From Moniliophthora roreri (Eukaryota > Basidiomycota > Agaricomycetes > Agaricales > Marasmiaceae): 64,000 nucleotides of DNA. The position numbers and the translations under genes were made by a program. Below the pieces are notes generated by a model. It saw nothing but the letters and a program-made list of their open reading frames with translations. It did not search any database and had not been told where the DNA came from. Positions 36,640 to 48,080 of the stretch are shown piece after piece. Within the stretch, counting starts at the first letter, position 1, and every line of letters starts with the position of its first letter. The stretch is taken from the NCBI GenBank assembly GCA_001466705.2, contig LATX02000202.1:434001-498000 (forward strand), given 5' to 3'.

Positions 36640-37363
36640 TTAGCAGCGTCTATATACAGTGAGCTGGATAGCACACCTCCTACGCGAGTCTGACCAGCGG
36701 AAGGAAGATTCACAGGTACTATTGTAGTTGCCGATGCAGATGCAGTGGGGATCTGAGTCGTTGCGTAAACCTTTTCTCGCCAACTGATTTCAGTATCGCA
36801 ATGATGTTGTTTGTCGTGTCCTACGAGGATCTGTCAGGTTGAAGTATCAATTAGTAAATGAATAGTAAAAGAATTTACGGATAACACACCAGAATATCCC
36901 GGTGAAGCTTCTCTGCTGTTGAATACCATCAGATAATATCTGGCATGAGCCCAACATGAAATCCAAGACAGTCCTTCCAGATCGATGGAGGATTTTGAAG
37001 ACTTTGAAAGCGAATTTATGAAGCTGTTTTCTTCACGCTAGAAGCAGTGTGGTTAGTATCGGAACATTTGAAAGAATATGTCGTGCTCACCGAAATCTTG
37101 TCAGTTCAACGAGCTCCAGCTCGCGGCCGTACAGGCAGCCATTATCAACAGCAGTCCTGAAGGTGCGGTCTAGGCCTGATTCTGCTTTGTTTAAATCGGA
37201 GAGAGTGAAGCATGGGTAGACAAGTCGGAGGACGCAGTAAAGGGGCAAGGACGAGAGTGACGACGATGGCTGCTGTCCTGCGGTCAGGTGGTTCGGAGAT
37301 AGCCGAGACTCGGACCAAGTCGGCGGGTTTTGGGTCTTGTAATGTCAAAGTGGTACGATGCAT
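36640..37363 (-). pseudogene. YPC-GFHP family copy 9, inactivated
   Basis: Relative of copy 5 with several lesions. In exon 1 five bases are missing inside the transmembrane helix, so the YPC motif falls out of frame (the frame instead reads LLRPPTCLPM). Exon 2 contains two premature stops where copy 5 has codons CAA and CGA (TAA in the segment matching TASQI, TGA in the segment matching PDIIRW). Both are C-to-T changes on the coding strand. Exon 3 is similar to that of copy 5. It belongs to the right-hand duplicated block. Confidence 0.85.
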
Positions 37364-38129
37364 AAGCGTTGACTCTTGAGGGTACCACAGGGAGGGCGCG
37401 AAAAAGGAACACTATGTATATCTTCCTGACCTGAAGGGATACTTATACATGTTTTCTAGTCACTTACCAATCAAAAGATGCGCCAATTGGAGAAAAGAGG
37501 AAGTAACGGAAACCATTCCATCAGGCCCTTTTGGACATCAAACTTTTCCCCTTGGAGAATGGCGCCCTAATACGCCCGGCACTCTGTTTGGATTCCATCG
37601 CTGTACGGAGAACCTTCCTATACGGACTTCTGTCATTTGCCTCTGGCCTGCTTGGCCAAAATCTACTTCGTCAACCCTCTGGTCGCTTCCTAGCGTAGAA
37701 CTCGTTAAGGCGGCTTGACATTCTGACATTCAATGATCGCTCTGTGAGGCTCGAGGCGACTCAAGACAGGTGCCTAACCTACAAGATAGATGGTTAGGAT
37801 ACTATAGTATCGGCATTGTCTCGGTACTGAATTCATGTCAGGTAACACATATGGGCGGGAAGAAGGAGGCCGAAGGAGCAAAGGCCATTATCTGATGGTG
37901 ACGACCCGAGAGAAACGACGGAACGCTTGCTCAAAAGCTGTTAAACTTGTGGGAAAGGCAGTGTAGATATCTCGTCCGATCATGCATGGGTCCAAAGAAG
38001 GATGACAGTCGGTGATTGCGCGGTACTCATGGCCATCTAGGGACCAGAGTTGTCACACACTGCACGGAAAGTAACAACCCCACTTAATCCAATATGCAGT
38101 GACAAGATGGCTTACAATCTGCAACAGAA

Positions 38130-38430
38130 ATCCAGAACGGTACGCAAAGGCGACAGTGATATAGCATTGAGATCTGTTCTCAACCTTGGTTGAACCTTGC
38201 CTGTCCTGTTGACATACGAAGCTCGATCCAATACGAGGTGGTATCCGGAATCGACGATGACTGAGTCAAACCCGAGTCTGACCAAAGGTTGGTGAAGGCG
38301 CTCTTTCATCAAGAATCATGGTAAAGATTGGCTTCTGGGTCAGGGTAGTAACCGACGCAAACATGTTGAACTCCTCGATAACAAGATAGTCGTAACGTCG
38401 TGCAAAGTGCCAGTTTGCAGGTGTACTTTT
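38130..38430. repeat. Segmental duplication block B, right copy
   Basis: Right partner of 26880-27190, lying at the corresponding place after the copy 9 relic as the left partner does after copy 5. Similarity is patchy, with indels, suggesting the duplication is older than the 39-41 kb palindrome. Confidence 0.5.
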
Positions 38431-38699
38431 GAAAGATTTTTCCTTTGTTTCCTCTCACTGTCGATAGGAGAAGCCGGGATCCTACTCATATCATGACCTG
38501 GGACGAAGGGGTTAGAAGGAAATGAAAAAGAGAGAATGATAGCAGGCAATGCACGAAAAGAGTCCGCCCTGAGACCACTAGTTGCTCCCCAAAATCAAGT
38601 AGCTCTTGAATTCGCTCGACGTTGATCTTCCCGGGTAAGGAGCGTTCTGCGTTTGTGCTTTTGGAACAACGGGGGAGCCTTACGTCACCCTGGGAGCTT

Positions 38700-38970
38700 C
38701 TGAAATTTTAGAAATCGGTTCACGAAGAAAGTATAGCAACGCACCTTTAGCCATGATTCATTTAAAAATCTCAGTAGTACCCTCGCAGAAATTATCTTCT
38801 CCTTCAGCTCCATAGCTTTCATTGCAACATGGCGGTATCGAGTCGTCTTAGTTCCCAGCCTTGGCTCTGTCCGAAGGTTTCGCATTTGAATAGCTGGCTG
38901 GCAATGTTTTCAGTGAGGGAATAAGTGCAGCCTTTGAACTGAGATGAAAGGCGTACCATTTCACTTGAAT
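38700..38970 (-). repeat. R2 repeat family, copy d
   Basis: Best-preserved member of the second repeat family. On the minus strand it reads open as RHVAMKAMELKEKIISARVL then LRFLNESWLK up to a gtgcgttg donor-like site. It aligns with copies b, c, e and f. It may be an exon of an unrecognised gene family that has mostly decayed here. Confidence 0.55.
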
Positions 38971-39081
38971 GTAAGAGCTTCAGCGAGCTGACAGGGAGAA
39001 CATGATAGAACAATCCAGAGGTCTGGTGTGGCTGTGCTACCAGTCGCCGCGGTCATATCCATCTCAACAAAGAAAGGGCTG

Positions 39082-40063
39082 GAGTGGTACTAAATAGATT
39101 TCATTGTAGAATAGCATTTGGACAGCAGTACAAAAAAAACATGCGACACGTACAAAGCAGAAGGAGGCAGATGAATAGAAGATACAGAGTGGTACTCTAA
39201 TAACAAAGAGGTATATTGATAGCCTAAAAGAAGCGTCCTCAGACTTCAATATGCCTACGAGAGTCGGATAATAGGAGCAAATGGCTTAGTGATGTTCGTA
39301 TTATACGGGAAGACGCGCACCTTATGCACGAGCTTGGCTGGTAGACGAAGAAGATGCTGTGGGCAATATTGGAGACGCGATGGAAGGACAATTCGCTGCG
39401 TTTCCTCGCCTGTTCAGTTCGATGTCGTATCGGTGTTGGTTGTCATCCTCGACAATAGCCTATTAGAGTTCAAACATTATGAGCACAGTAAAGGTAGAGC
39501 ATTTCCAAAGAACGTACCAGGATATCCCATCGAAGTTTCTCTGCATTGTTGCTCCATTCAATGATCTCTGATAACAGTTCGGGATGGAATCCTAGGTAAG
39601 TCCTCCAGATGGAAGAGGAATTCTGAAGACTCCTGGAGCGAATTTCCGAGGCCTTTCTCTTCAAGCTAGAGTGGATCGAGTTAACCTCTGCGCAACGGAA
39701 GAGACGTCAAGAGCGCACCGAAGCCTTGTCTCCGTAATGAGGTCCCTATCACGTCCATATGATAGAGAGCCGGACTCGACAGCGTTGTCGAAGGTAGCAT
39801 CCAGGTTTGATTCTGCCGTCTCCAATTCGAAAAGAGTGAGGCAGGGATAAAGAAGTCGGAGTAGTCGGTAAAGGGCAAAAGCAGAAACGGGGGTGATAAT
39901 AGCACCGATGACGACAGCACCGTGACCATCTTCGGCAATGGCCGTAACCAATTCCACCGCGGGATGGGGGCTCATCGTCAAGAACGCGATTGTCTGCAGA
40001 GAAAAGCAATGAAGTGGAACGAAGAACTAAAGAACAGAAGAAAGTGAGGAAGAAAGTAATGGT
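39082..40063. repeat. Inverted repeat, left arm (982 bp)
   Basis: This arm is the exact reverse complement of 40187-41168: every mirrored open frame has the same length and the same translation, and positions add to 80250 throughout. The arms hold YPC-GFHP copies 10 and 11 head to head. The spacer is 40064-40186 (123 bp). Confidence 0.95.
39322..39975 (-). CDS. YPC-GFHP family membrane protein, copy 10
   Basis: Function unknown. Identical in sequence to copy 11, on the other arm of the palindrome. Three exons mirror those of copy 11 and encode 180 residues: a short N-terminus MSPHPAVELVTAIAED, a helix at about 19-38, YPCLTLFELE, then exon 2 with LKRKASEIRSRSL, IWRTYLGFHPELLSEIIEW and RWDIL, and exon 3 AIVEDDNQHRYDIELNRRGN with a Ser/Thr/Ala tail ending ARA. 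Compared with copy 13 the tail stops earlier. Confidence 0.85.
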
Positions 40064-40186
40064 TGAGCATCTTTATCGCCTAAATACGCAGTCAGAGATG
40101 GGAGAGATCAAAAAACGTAACATAGGGCAGGCGGCGTTGATTGACACCAGGAATACCAGGAATACTGACGGTGATGAAGGTGAGCC
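40064..40186. other. Spacer of the 982-bp palindrome
   Basis: Non-repeated 123 bp between the two arms. With about 90 bp of arm on each side it forms the 299-bp gap between the divergent start codons of copies 10 and 11, so any promoter of either gene must lie here or in the arm ends. Confidence 0.8.
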
Positions 40187-41168
40187 ACCATTACTTTCTT
40201 CCTCACTTTCTTCTGTTCTTTAGTTCTTCGTTCCACTTCATTGCTTTTCTCTGCAGACAATCGCGTTCTTGACGATGAGCCCCCATCCCGCGGTGGAATT
40301 GGTTACGGCCATTGCCGAAGATGGTCACGGTGCTGTCGTCATCGGTGCTATTATCACCCCCGTTTCTGCTTTTGCCCTTTACCGACTACTCCGACTTCTT
40401 TATCCCTGCCTCACTCTTTTCGAATTGGAGACGGCAGAATCAAACCTGGATGCTACCTTCGACAACGCTGTCGAGTCCGGCTCTCTATCATATGGACGTG
40501 ATAGGGACCTCATTACGGAGACAAGGCTTCGGTGCGCTCTTGACGTCTCTTCCGTTGCGCAGAGGTTAACTCGATCCACTCTAGCTTGAAGAGAAAGGCC
40601 TCGGAAATTCGCTCCAGGAGTCTTCAGAATTCCTCTTCCATCTGGAGGACTTACCTAGGATTCCATCCCGAACTGTTATCAGAGATCATTGAATGGAGCA
40701 ACAATGCAGAGAAACTTCGATGGGATATCCTGGTACGTTCTTTGGAAATGCTCTACCTTTACTGTGCTCATAATGTTTGAACTCTAATAGGCTATTGTCG
40801 AGGATGACAACCAACACCGATACGACATCGAACTGAACAGGCGAGGAAACGCAGCGAATTGTCCTTCCATCGCGTCTCCAATATTGCCCACAGCATCTTC
40901 TTCGTCTACCAGCCAAGCTCGTGCATAAGGTGCGCGTCTTCCCGTATAATACGAACATCACTAAGCCATTTGCTCCTATTATCCGACTCTCGTAGGCATA
41001 TTGAAGTCTGAGGACGCTTCTTTTAGGCTATCAATATACCTCTTTGTTATTAGAGTACCACTCTGTATCTTCTATTCATCTGCCTCCTTCTGCTTTGTAC
41101 GTGTCGCATGTTTTTTTTGTACTGCTGTCCAAATGCTATTCTACAATGAAATCTATTTAGTACCACTC
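40187..41168. repeat. Inverted repeat, right arm (982 bp)
   Basis: Exact reverse complement of 39082-40063. Beyond 41168 (right) and before 39082 (left) the similarity stops sharply, inside the shared string taccactc. Confidence 0.95.
40275..40928 (+). CDS. YPC-GFHP family membrane protein, copy 11
   Basis: Function unknown. Exons 40275-40531, 40585-40732 and 40791-40928 give 180 residues. Intron 1 is phase 2 (R split as CG/C) and intron 2 phase 0. The membrane helix (about 19-38) is followed by RLLYPCLTLFELE, an acidic helical stretch and the RDLITETRLR link. Exon 2 is the GFHPELL core. Exon 3 begins AIVEDDNQHRYDIELNRR. The Cys right after the helix is a possible acylation site (inference). 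It is identical to copy 10 and very close to copy 13. This member best defines the gene model for the family. Confidence 0.88.
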
Positions 41169-42079
41169 TACAGTTGACCCCCGGTACTTGTAATAGGGAC
41201 TCCCATTCCTTCAATACCTCAAAGTCTCCCTCGGAGAAATTTTCAGGATTGTCATTTGCTCCATCTCCAGCTGCAATCATGGGTTCGAACGCAAGATGAA
41301 CCTTCAACACTGACAGCGTTGAAAGACATTAGATGGGCTCAATTTTACCGATAGATTGAGTAAGGAGAAATCTACAACTTGAATGGGCTACCCAACTCGA
41401 GTTCTAGATTTTGTCGGTCCACCACGGGTCTGCTACTAAGACATCAGCCGCAATAAAAAAAAGAGACCAAGAGCGTTGTCATACCAAATTTCTGCACTCA
41501 AGGTCGTCTGCATTTGTGTATCAAGTGACGACACTAGGAGTCATAAGGATAAAAGCCGGGGTAACTTTCCGAGACCAAACGCAGCTCTAAGAGTGAATCT
41601 GGGAGGCTCCGTCCTTCATACTGTAAAATGCTGTGAGTTATAGGTATTAGATGCGGTCTCCAGAGAAAAACAAGTTGACAAGCCTGATCAGCTCACGCGT
41701 CACGTCTGCAAGCTTGCTATCGAATGCAAAAATGGCGTATTGAAGAGTGGTCTTTCATAGCTAAACGGCAGCGGAGGGTAAGCGAGGAGAATGCAGCTGT
41801 GCGGCCATCTTCGGTATCGGCGAGAAAAAGATGGCTTGGATGGGTCCTTTTCCTTTCACTGGTATCTCCCTGGTTTGGCCGTCAGCTACCATGAAGGGTT
41901 AGCAAGAGAGAAAAAGGACACGATGTTGGGTTACGCACAGGAATGACACATCGCGAATCTTCTACTTTCAGGACTGAGACCAGCAGCTGACAATAGTCCC
42001 AGGATCCAAGCTCAGCTAGGGGCGGATGTCTATAGCGAGAATGGAGGCCTCAGATTGCCCATAAAATCGGCAAACACGT

Positions 42080-42330
42080 CAGAATCACGATTCACAAAAC
42101 AAAAGTAGACCAACGCACTTCCCGCCAAAAATCATCAATCAAGCCTTCCAAACATCTCTCTGGAATCATTTTTCTTCCTCTCTCGCTCCTTCCAGCTCCA
42201 AGGATGTTGTCCTGACCTGAGTATCAACTGTACGGCAAGAATGTAGCATGAACTTGAAGGGCGAAAAGGCCACTGCCGATTGGATTGGTTGTTTTTCCGC
42301 AGCTACTTGACCCGCGGATAAATTTCCGCT
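42080..42330 (-). repeat. R2 repeat family, copy e
   Basis: Aligns with the other R2 copies through gcaacgcact-like and cttccagctcc strings. The minus strand reads ELEGARERKKN and LDDFWRE before a donor-like gtgcgt. The right part also matches 28600-28760, another fragment of the same family. Confidence 0.5.
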
Positions 42331-42771
42331 AAGTTTGAACAGGTCTTCATGAGGGTGAAAAGTGGATTATGGAACGCTCAACATGAAAGCAACTCAACAT
42401 GCTGATCGTGGTACGAAGCAAAGTGGTGTCGTGGCCTAGCGCAGTCCAGCTTGGTGACCCTGGCATTCATCGAGCATAAGAATAGGTTCATTCTGCATTG
42501 GCATACAGTACATATCAAAGCGCGAATCGATAGCGAAACCGAAAACACCTAATAAAAAGCAGATTCGAAGAGATAATTGACTGTTTGATGTAATACCGCG
42601 AAGAATAGAAAGATGAATGCACGCAAGACGGTTGTGGTCGAGATGGAGGGCGTGAAGTCATCGGTATTCCGTATGTCCGGCAGTAATAGTACCCATGTAG
42701 ATTTCGGGCGAGGTGCTTGGTCTTCGATGCCGATGTCGACGTCAAGCTGTAAGAAAATGGGTCGGTGATGT

Positions 42772-43475
42772 TCATGAGAAATCCGTTAGTAGAGACACAC
42801 CCGAATACATCTGGCCACTTTGCGGGAGCTGTTCCTCGGGCCTCGTTGCAGACGGTGGATAAATAGTCGTGGTTGCTGCATCCTCCCGCCTACTCAGTTC
42901 GGCATTGCATTGGTATTGGCTATCGTGTTGGACAGCAATTTGGTGATTATGAGGAGTAGTCAGTGAAGTTAAGCAGGAGAACCTGTCAGTAGACACACGA
43001 GGATATCGCGTTGTAGCCTTTCTGCAGCGGTATACCACTGAACGATATCTGGAACCAATTCGATGTCAATTCCAATAAAATTCTTCCAGATCGAGTTGTT
43101 TAATTGGAATTTTTCGCGTCTTTCTGCAGCTCTTTTCCTCAAGCTGAAGGGGCAAGACCAGATTCAGTATTTCTAAGGTAAAAAGGACATGAGATGCTCA
43201 CCGAAGCTTGGACTGCGTTATGATCTCTAGTTTGTGTCCATACAAGCAACCATTATTGATCGCATCACTGAAAGTACTTTGTACGGTTTTTTCTGCCTTG
43301 TCTAGTTCGGAGACGGTGAGGCAAGGGTAGAGCAGTCGAACGAATCGACAAAGGGCAACGGCAAGGATGAGAGTGATGATGTCAGCTGTTGTTCGGTCAG
43401 GTGCTTCGGAAATAGCCGACGCTAATTCCGTAGATTTGTGGTCCAGGTCGTTCCAACTGGTAAGGTGTCTCGAGA
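42772..43475 (-). pseudogene. YPC-GFHP family copy 12, probably inactive
   Basis: The core is well preserved: exon 1 has ELASAISEAPDRTTAD, a helix, RLLYPCLTVSELDKAE and LYGHKLEIITQSKLR; exon 2 has LRKRAAERREKF, SIWKNFIGIDIELVPD and QRDIL; exon 3 has IAVQHDSQYQCNAELSRRE. However, no ATG is in frame with exon 1 before an upstream stop, and the acceptor before exon 3 reads aa instead of ag. Retaining intron 2 would keep the frame open, so a changed product cannot be excluded. An upstream exon carrying the start is also possible. Confidence 0.7.
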
Positions 43476-45059
43476 ATAGTATGTAGAGTGGAAAGTATTG
43501 CGTACAGTCTCGATAACCAGAGGCATCTTATACTCGTATATGAAAGCTGCGTGAAAAAATCAGACTTGAATCGGGATCATTCATCTCGGAGGCGAAGCGA
43601 ACCCCGCTCTTTCCCACCCTTCCATCCATGCTATTGATGATGGGCAAAAGGCCAGGCCTTATTTGAGCAATGCTGTCACTCGTCCCAGCCCTCCGGCTCA
43701 GTCCATCAACGATAGCCCATTTGCCAACGCACGGCCGACCGCATAGCGTCTATCATATGGTTCAAACCGTTTTTTGGTGAGCTTCGGTCCAGTTCTTCCG
43801 TCCCCAGAGATTTGAACTAGATTTTCAGTTACCTCACTTCATAGTTTGCAGCGGAGCTGCTAGGTTAGGGGTAAGAGATTAGATTTAGGGCCTCGGCGCG
43901 TACCTAAACTTGCAGACTTGGGCGACCGCTCAAACTTGGGGCGCAGAGAGTACCAATAGGTAGCAAATGGATAATATTAAATCACTACGAGAAGGTGGCA
44001 ATCTCTGCTAAAAACTTATGGAGATAAATATTGAAAAATCATTCAGCTCGCAAGAGACGCTAATAAAAATGGATAACGACTTATAGGAATAGCAAATCGA
44101 AATAGGCATAAATAGTAGCACAACACTGATAACACAATTGAATAACGAGTGAGCGAAAATGCAATGTCGGGGAAGAACTGAAAGGACTGGAAGGATGCCG
44201 GAGAAACAACGACGAGAACGAAGTCGCGAAGAGGCAAGGGTGATGTGAGGTGATGGGAGGGATGGCCATGAATTGATGGGACGAAGAGAGAGATGATAGG
44301 GGGATGCCCACGAGATGATGGACAAAGAGATGATAGCGCTTCAACTCAACTAACGCCCAGCATATCTTCAACAGCTTTAGCTATGTAGCCTTATCTGGAG
44401 CAAGGACACAAGGGGGGAGTGTTGATGGAATAGCATCTTTCGGGATCTAGGCGGTTAGCTCAGCCATCTACACGCCCAAAAAACCACACAACATCCGCAA
44501 GTTAGTAATGTGAACACACCAATAACGAAGAGGCCATATGACCTATCATATCGAGGCACTGTCGAGAACTCCGTACGTCGGATTGTCACTACGAGGATCG
44601 ATACAGCATGACGAATGTCAGATACAGCTTTGGAGGTATCCGCAATTGGTATTAATAATAAGCTCTGGCGGGCTCAGGGCTCATATAAGGACCAGAGAAA
44701 CAAAACGAAACATATCCTAAGTACGCCGGTTGAGTGTTATGTAGCTCCATGCTGAATAGACCTTGGGAAGACGACTTGCGATGGAAGTACGGGCAACGGA
44801 TCACATCAGTGTAGCTCTGGGATGCTGGCGCGGCTGAGTACTCTCTCTTTCACCATGTCATCGAGTATCGTGATTCAATCATGACCTAGAACAGATGGGT
44901 TAGAGAAAGGAGACAAAAGCATGATAGCGGGCGACGCACGAGAATGAGTCTTTCGGATTCTGAATCTCTATTTCGTGTCGCCAGCCTCTGAAGGACAGAG
45001 CAAACCCTGTTCCCGCTCAGCGTGAATCTTCCAAATATTAAAATTTGCCATCTACAGCG

Positions 45060-45330
45060 TTCAGGAGTTCAGGATAGATTAAGCTGTTAGATATGCATTC
45101 GTAGCGTAACGCACCTCCAAACAGAATCCATCCAAAGTCCCTAGCGGTGTCCTTTCAAACACACACTTCTCCTTTATCCCCTTTAGGTCCCTCCAAAATG
45201 TTAGCGGGACATAGCAGTATTGAATCATATTTCGCTCCTGGTCCCTCTTCCGAAAGTTTCACATTGGGATAACTGGCCACCGCCGGAAAGACCTTTAATG
45301 AGGGAATGAGCGAGGCGTTTAGTAGAGACA
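45060..45330 (-). repeat. R2 repeat family, copy f
   Basis: Aligns with copies b-e: gtaacgcacctcc, acttctccttta and a string around gaaagtttcacatt recur in order. Minus strand reads DLKGIKEKCVFERT and LDGFCLE before a gtgcgt donor-like site. It lies upstream of copy 13 in the transcription sense of neither gene, so its own promoter is not evident. Confidence 0.5.
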
Positions 45331-45740
45331 CACCAAAATTGCACTGACGGATTGGCGAATTGTGGGTGCTCCAGTGAAAACATGATGATGGAACGAGGCA
45401 AAGGTCCACGGTGGCTGTGCTGTGACGGTTGACTTTATAGTTTCTCGCGCGACTCGCGAAACAACATCTCATCTTTACAGGTTACGATAGTGCTAGGTAG
45501 AACACAAATATCAACAGCAGTTGAACAACAGAGCAAAACACATATATACAAAGCGTGGGCACGACAGGCATGACAGAAGGGTAATAAAAGAAACAAACAA
45601 GACGACCAGAGGAAGGATGGTGTGTATGACCTGGACGAAGCACCATCGGAGTTCTATACACCTGATAACGATTCCTAGTCGGATAATGCCAAAGTCAACC
45701 TGGAAACCAAAAACCAAATGCTCAGTACCATTCACGGTAA

Positions 45741-46415
45741 TCACACAGAAAGACGCGTACCTCCTGCACGAGCGTGGCTGGTAGATGAAGAAGATGCTGT
45801 GGGCAATATTGGAGGTGCAATGGAAGGGCGATTCACTGCGTTTCCTCGCCTGTTCAGTTCGATGTCGTATCGGTGTTGGTTGTCATCCTCGACAATAGCC
45901 TATTAGAGTTCAAATATTATGAGCACAGTAAAGGTAGAGCATTTCCAAAGAACGTAACAGGATATCCCGTCGAAGTTTCTCTGCATCGTTGCTCCATTCG
46001 ATGATCTCCGATAACAATTCGGGATGGAATCCTAGGTAAGTCCTCCAGATGGAAGAGGAATTCTGAAGACTCCTGGAGCGAATTTCCGAGGCCTTTCTCT
46101 TCAAGCTGGGGTGGATCGAGTTAGCCTCTGCGCAACGGAATAGACGTCGAGAGCGCACCGAAGCCTTGCCCGTCTGATGAGCTCTTGTTGATAGCCATAT
46201 AGTGAACTCGACTTGACAGCGTTGTCGAAGACAACATCCAGGCTCGATTCTGCGCTCTCTAATTCAAAAAGAGTGAGGCAGGGATAGATAAGTCGGAGTA
46301 GTCGGTAAAGGGCAAAAGCAAGAACGAAGGTGACAATAGCACCGATGACGACAGCAACACCGTGACCATCTTCGGCAATGGCTGTAACCAATTCTGCCGC
46401 GTGATTGGGACTCAT
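45741..46415 (-). pseudogene. YPC-GFHP family copy 13, splice donor lost
   Basis: Very similar to copies 10 and 11. Exon 1 (46415-46159) and exon 2 (46105 to about 45958) are open and encode MSPNHAAELVTAIAEDG, a helix, RLIYPCLTLFELE, LKRKASEIRSRSL and LGFHPELLSEIIEW. At the end of exon 2 the donor that is GTACGT in copies 10 and 11 reads TTACGT. If intron 2 is retained the protein ends early after LYLYCAHNI; a donor one base earlier would shift the frame. The third exon (AIVEDDNQHRYDIE) is still open. It may be a truncated expressed version or a new pseudogene. Confidence 0.7.
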
Positions 46416-46879
46416 CGTCAAGAACGCGATTGTCTGCAGAGAAAAGCAATGAAGTGGAACGAAGAACTAAAGGACAGAAGAAAGCGACACTAGGAGTTAG
46501 ATAAAGATAAAAGCCGGGGTAACTTTCCGAGGCCGAACGCAGCTCTGGTACCGAAGTAAATCAGCAGAGTGGCTGTGTTGTGCCTGGAGTGGTCGCCACG
46601 CATAAAGCTGTACCTGAGGTTGAGCAGACACGACGTCAAGATAATGGCAGCCTCTCGTACTGAAAAGCCAAACCAAGAAGAGAAAAGATAACAGCCAAAC
46701 GTTGAAAAAGAACTTTGTAGGGTTGCAGGTGCATGGGAAGGTGGATAGAGGAAAGACGGTCATGATTCCACTCTGAAATAGCATACCAAAGAACAAAACA
46801 AAAAGCGAAAAAGAGATAATAATAAGCAGCCAACATTTGATGCACTATAGAAAAGACGGTCATAGCCTGGATAAATGGT

Positions 46880-47070
46880 ACAAGGTTATTGATATTCCGT
46901 ATGTCCAGTGGTGGTAGCACCCATCCAGGTGTCGGGCGGGGAGCTTGGTCCTCAATGCCGAATGTCGAGCTGTAAGCAAATGGGTTGGTGATGTTCATGA
47001 GCAATCCACTGGTAGAGACACACCAGAATACATCTGGCCAGTTTGAGGGGACTGTTTTCCGGGGCACTTG
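46880..47070 (-). pseudogene. Truncated relic of a copy-12-like 3' part
   Basis: Matches 42657-42840, the 3' end of copy 12 and the sequence beyond: gatattccgtatgtcc, agctgtaagaaaatggg/agctgtaagcaaatggg, gatgttcatgag and acatctggcca recur. Homology stops abruptly at about 47070, so the rest of the copy was lost or left behind in duplication. Confidence 0.65.
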
Positions 47071-48080
47071 ATTCTACTCTTCATCCCTTCATCATGACAC
47101 GTTGGCAATTTCGTCCAAGCGTCTTTTGCGCTTTTTGTGTCGGTCCGAAACCGTAGGGCGCGGCAGGACGGATACGAAAGACCTCTCTGCAGAGTCCTGT
47201 ATGACCGTTGAGCAAAGCTCTACTGTGGTGGACTTAGTAGACTGAGATTTTCGCACCTGTACTGTACTGTGGCCCTCTGCAACCTCAAGGAGACACCTCA
47301 GACCCTTGGCTGAGACCAAGCTGAGACCAGTTGAAAAACATTCTTGCCGAACCTGGATCTGTCATACCCACCGCCGAACCCAGATCATCGCTGGGCCTAT
47401 GGGTGATAGGACAGCGGATCTGCAGGGCGGCGCAGGGGTTTTGATCGATAGATTTCTGGGTAGTGAGAGTTTGCTTGGAGTCTGCTAAGCTTCACTAGTA
47501 GCATCTAAGTATTGAAGTTAAAAAATACCTTTTCCAAGAACTCGCCTTAAAATCTTTGAAGCGATGTAACATATTGATGCCGGGGAAGAATATTCAAATT
47601 GAGTAGACTGGCGCTGAAGACGAGGTTTTTCAGGAACCGGATCACGCTCGACGCGACAGCGCAAACCCTGACACGTGGAGTTTCCCACGTCTCCAACGAG
47701 GCTCACTGTCATTCATCATTGAATCATCGTGCCCAGGGATGCCCTCGCTCTCCAAGTTCACAATGTTCTCAACAGTCATTGAAGATCCTTTTCGAGTAAG
47801 TAACAACTAATTCTCGGCTACCTTTGTTAATTTTCACCTAATCTTGCGCCTTCGGTCGGGTACCTCGGGTTCCTGAATACGCGTATATATTGTTACGGTC
47901 AAGGTGTGCATGGCACGCTTCCGCAATTCACACCGGGTTATTATTAGACCTTCCGAAGCCGCTGTTGTTTGCCCTACCGTGAAACATCAGTGAAGCACAT
48001 CCGACCGACCAAAGTCTAGCGTAGTATAAAAGGCGTGCCGATCCAGAGGAAGTATCAACCATTTGGATCGCAACTCGCCC

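Noticed and set aside
39289..39564. 91-codon frame opposite exon 3 and exon 2 of copy 10 (and its mirror at 40686-40961)
   Set aside because: It is antisense to conserved exons and appears twice only because the arms are identical.
15391..47070. Island interpreted as a retroelement or transposon cluster
   Set aside because: No reverse transcriptase, integrase or transposase motif is readable, and the repeated units keep introns, which argues against retroposition.
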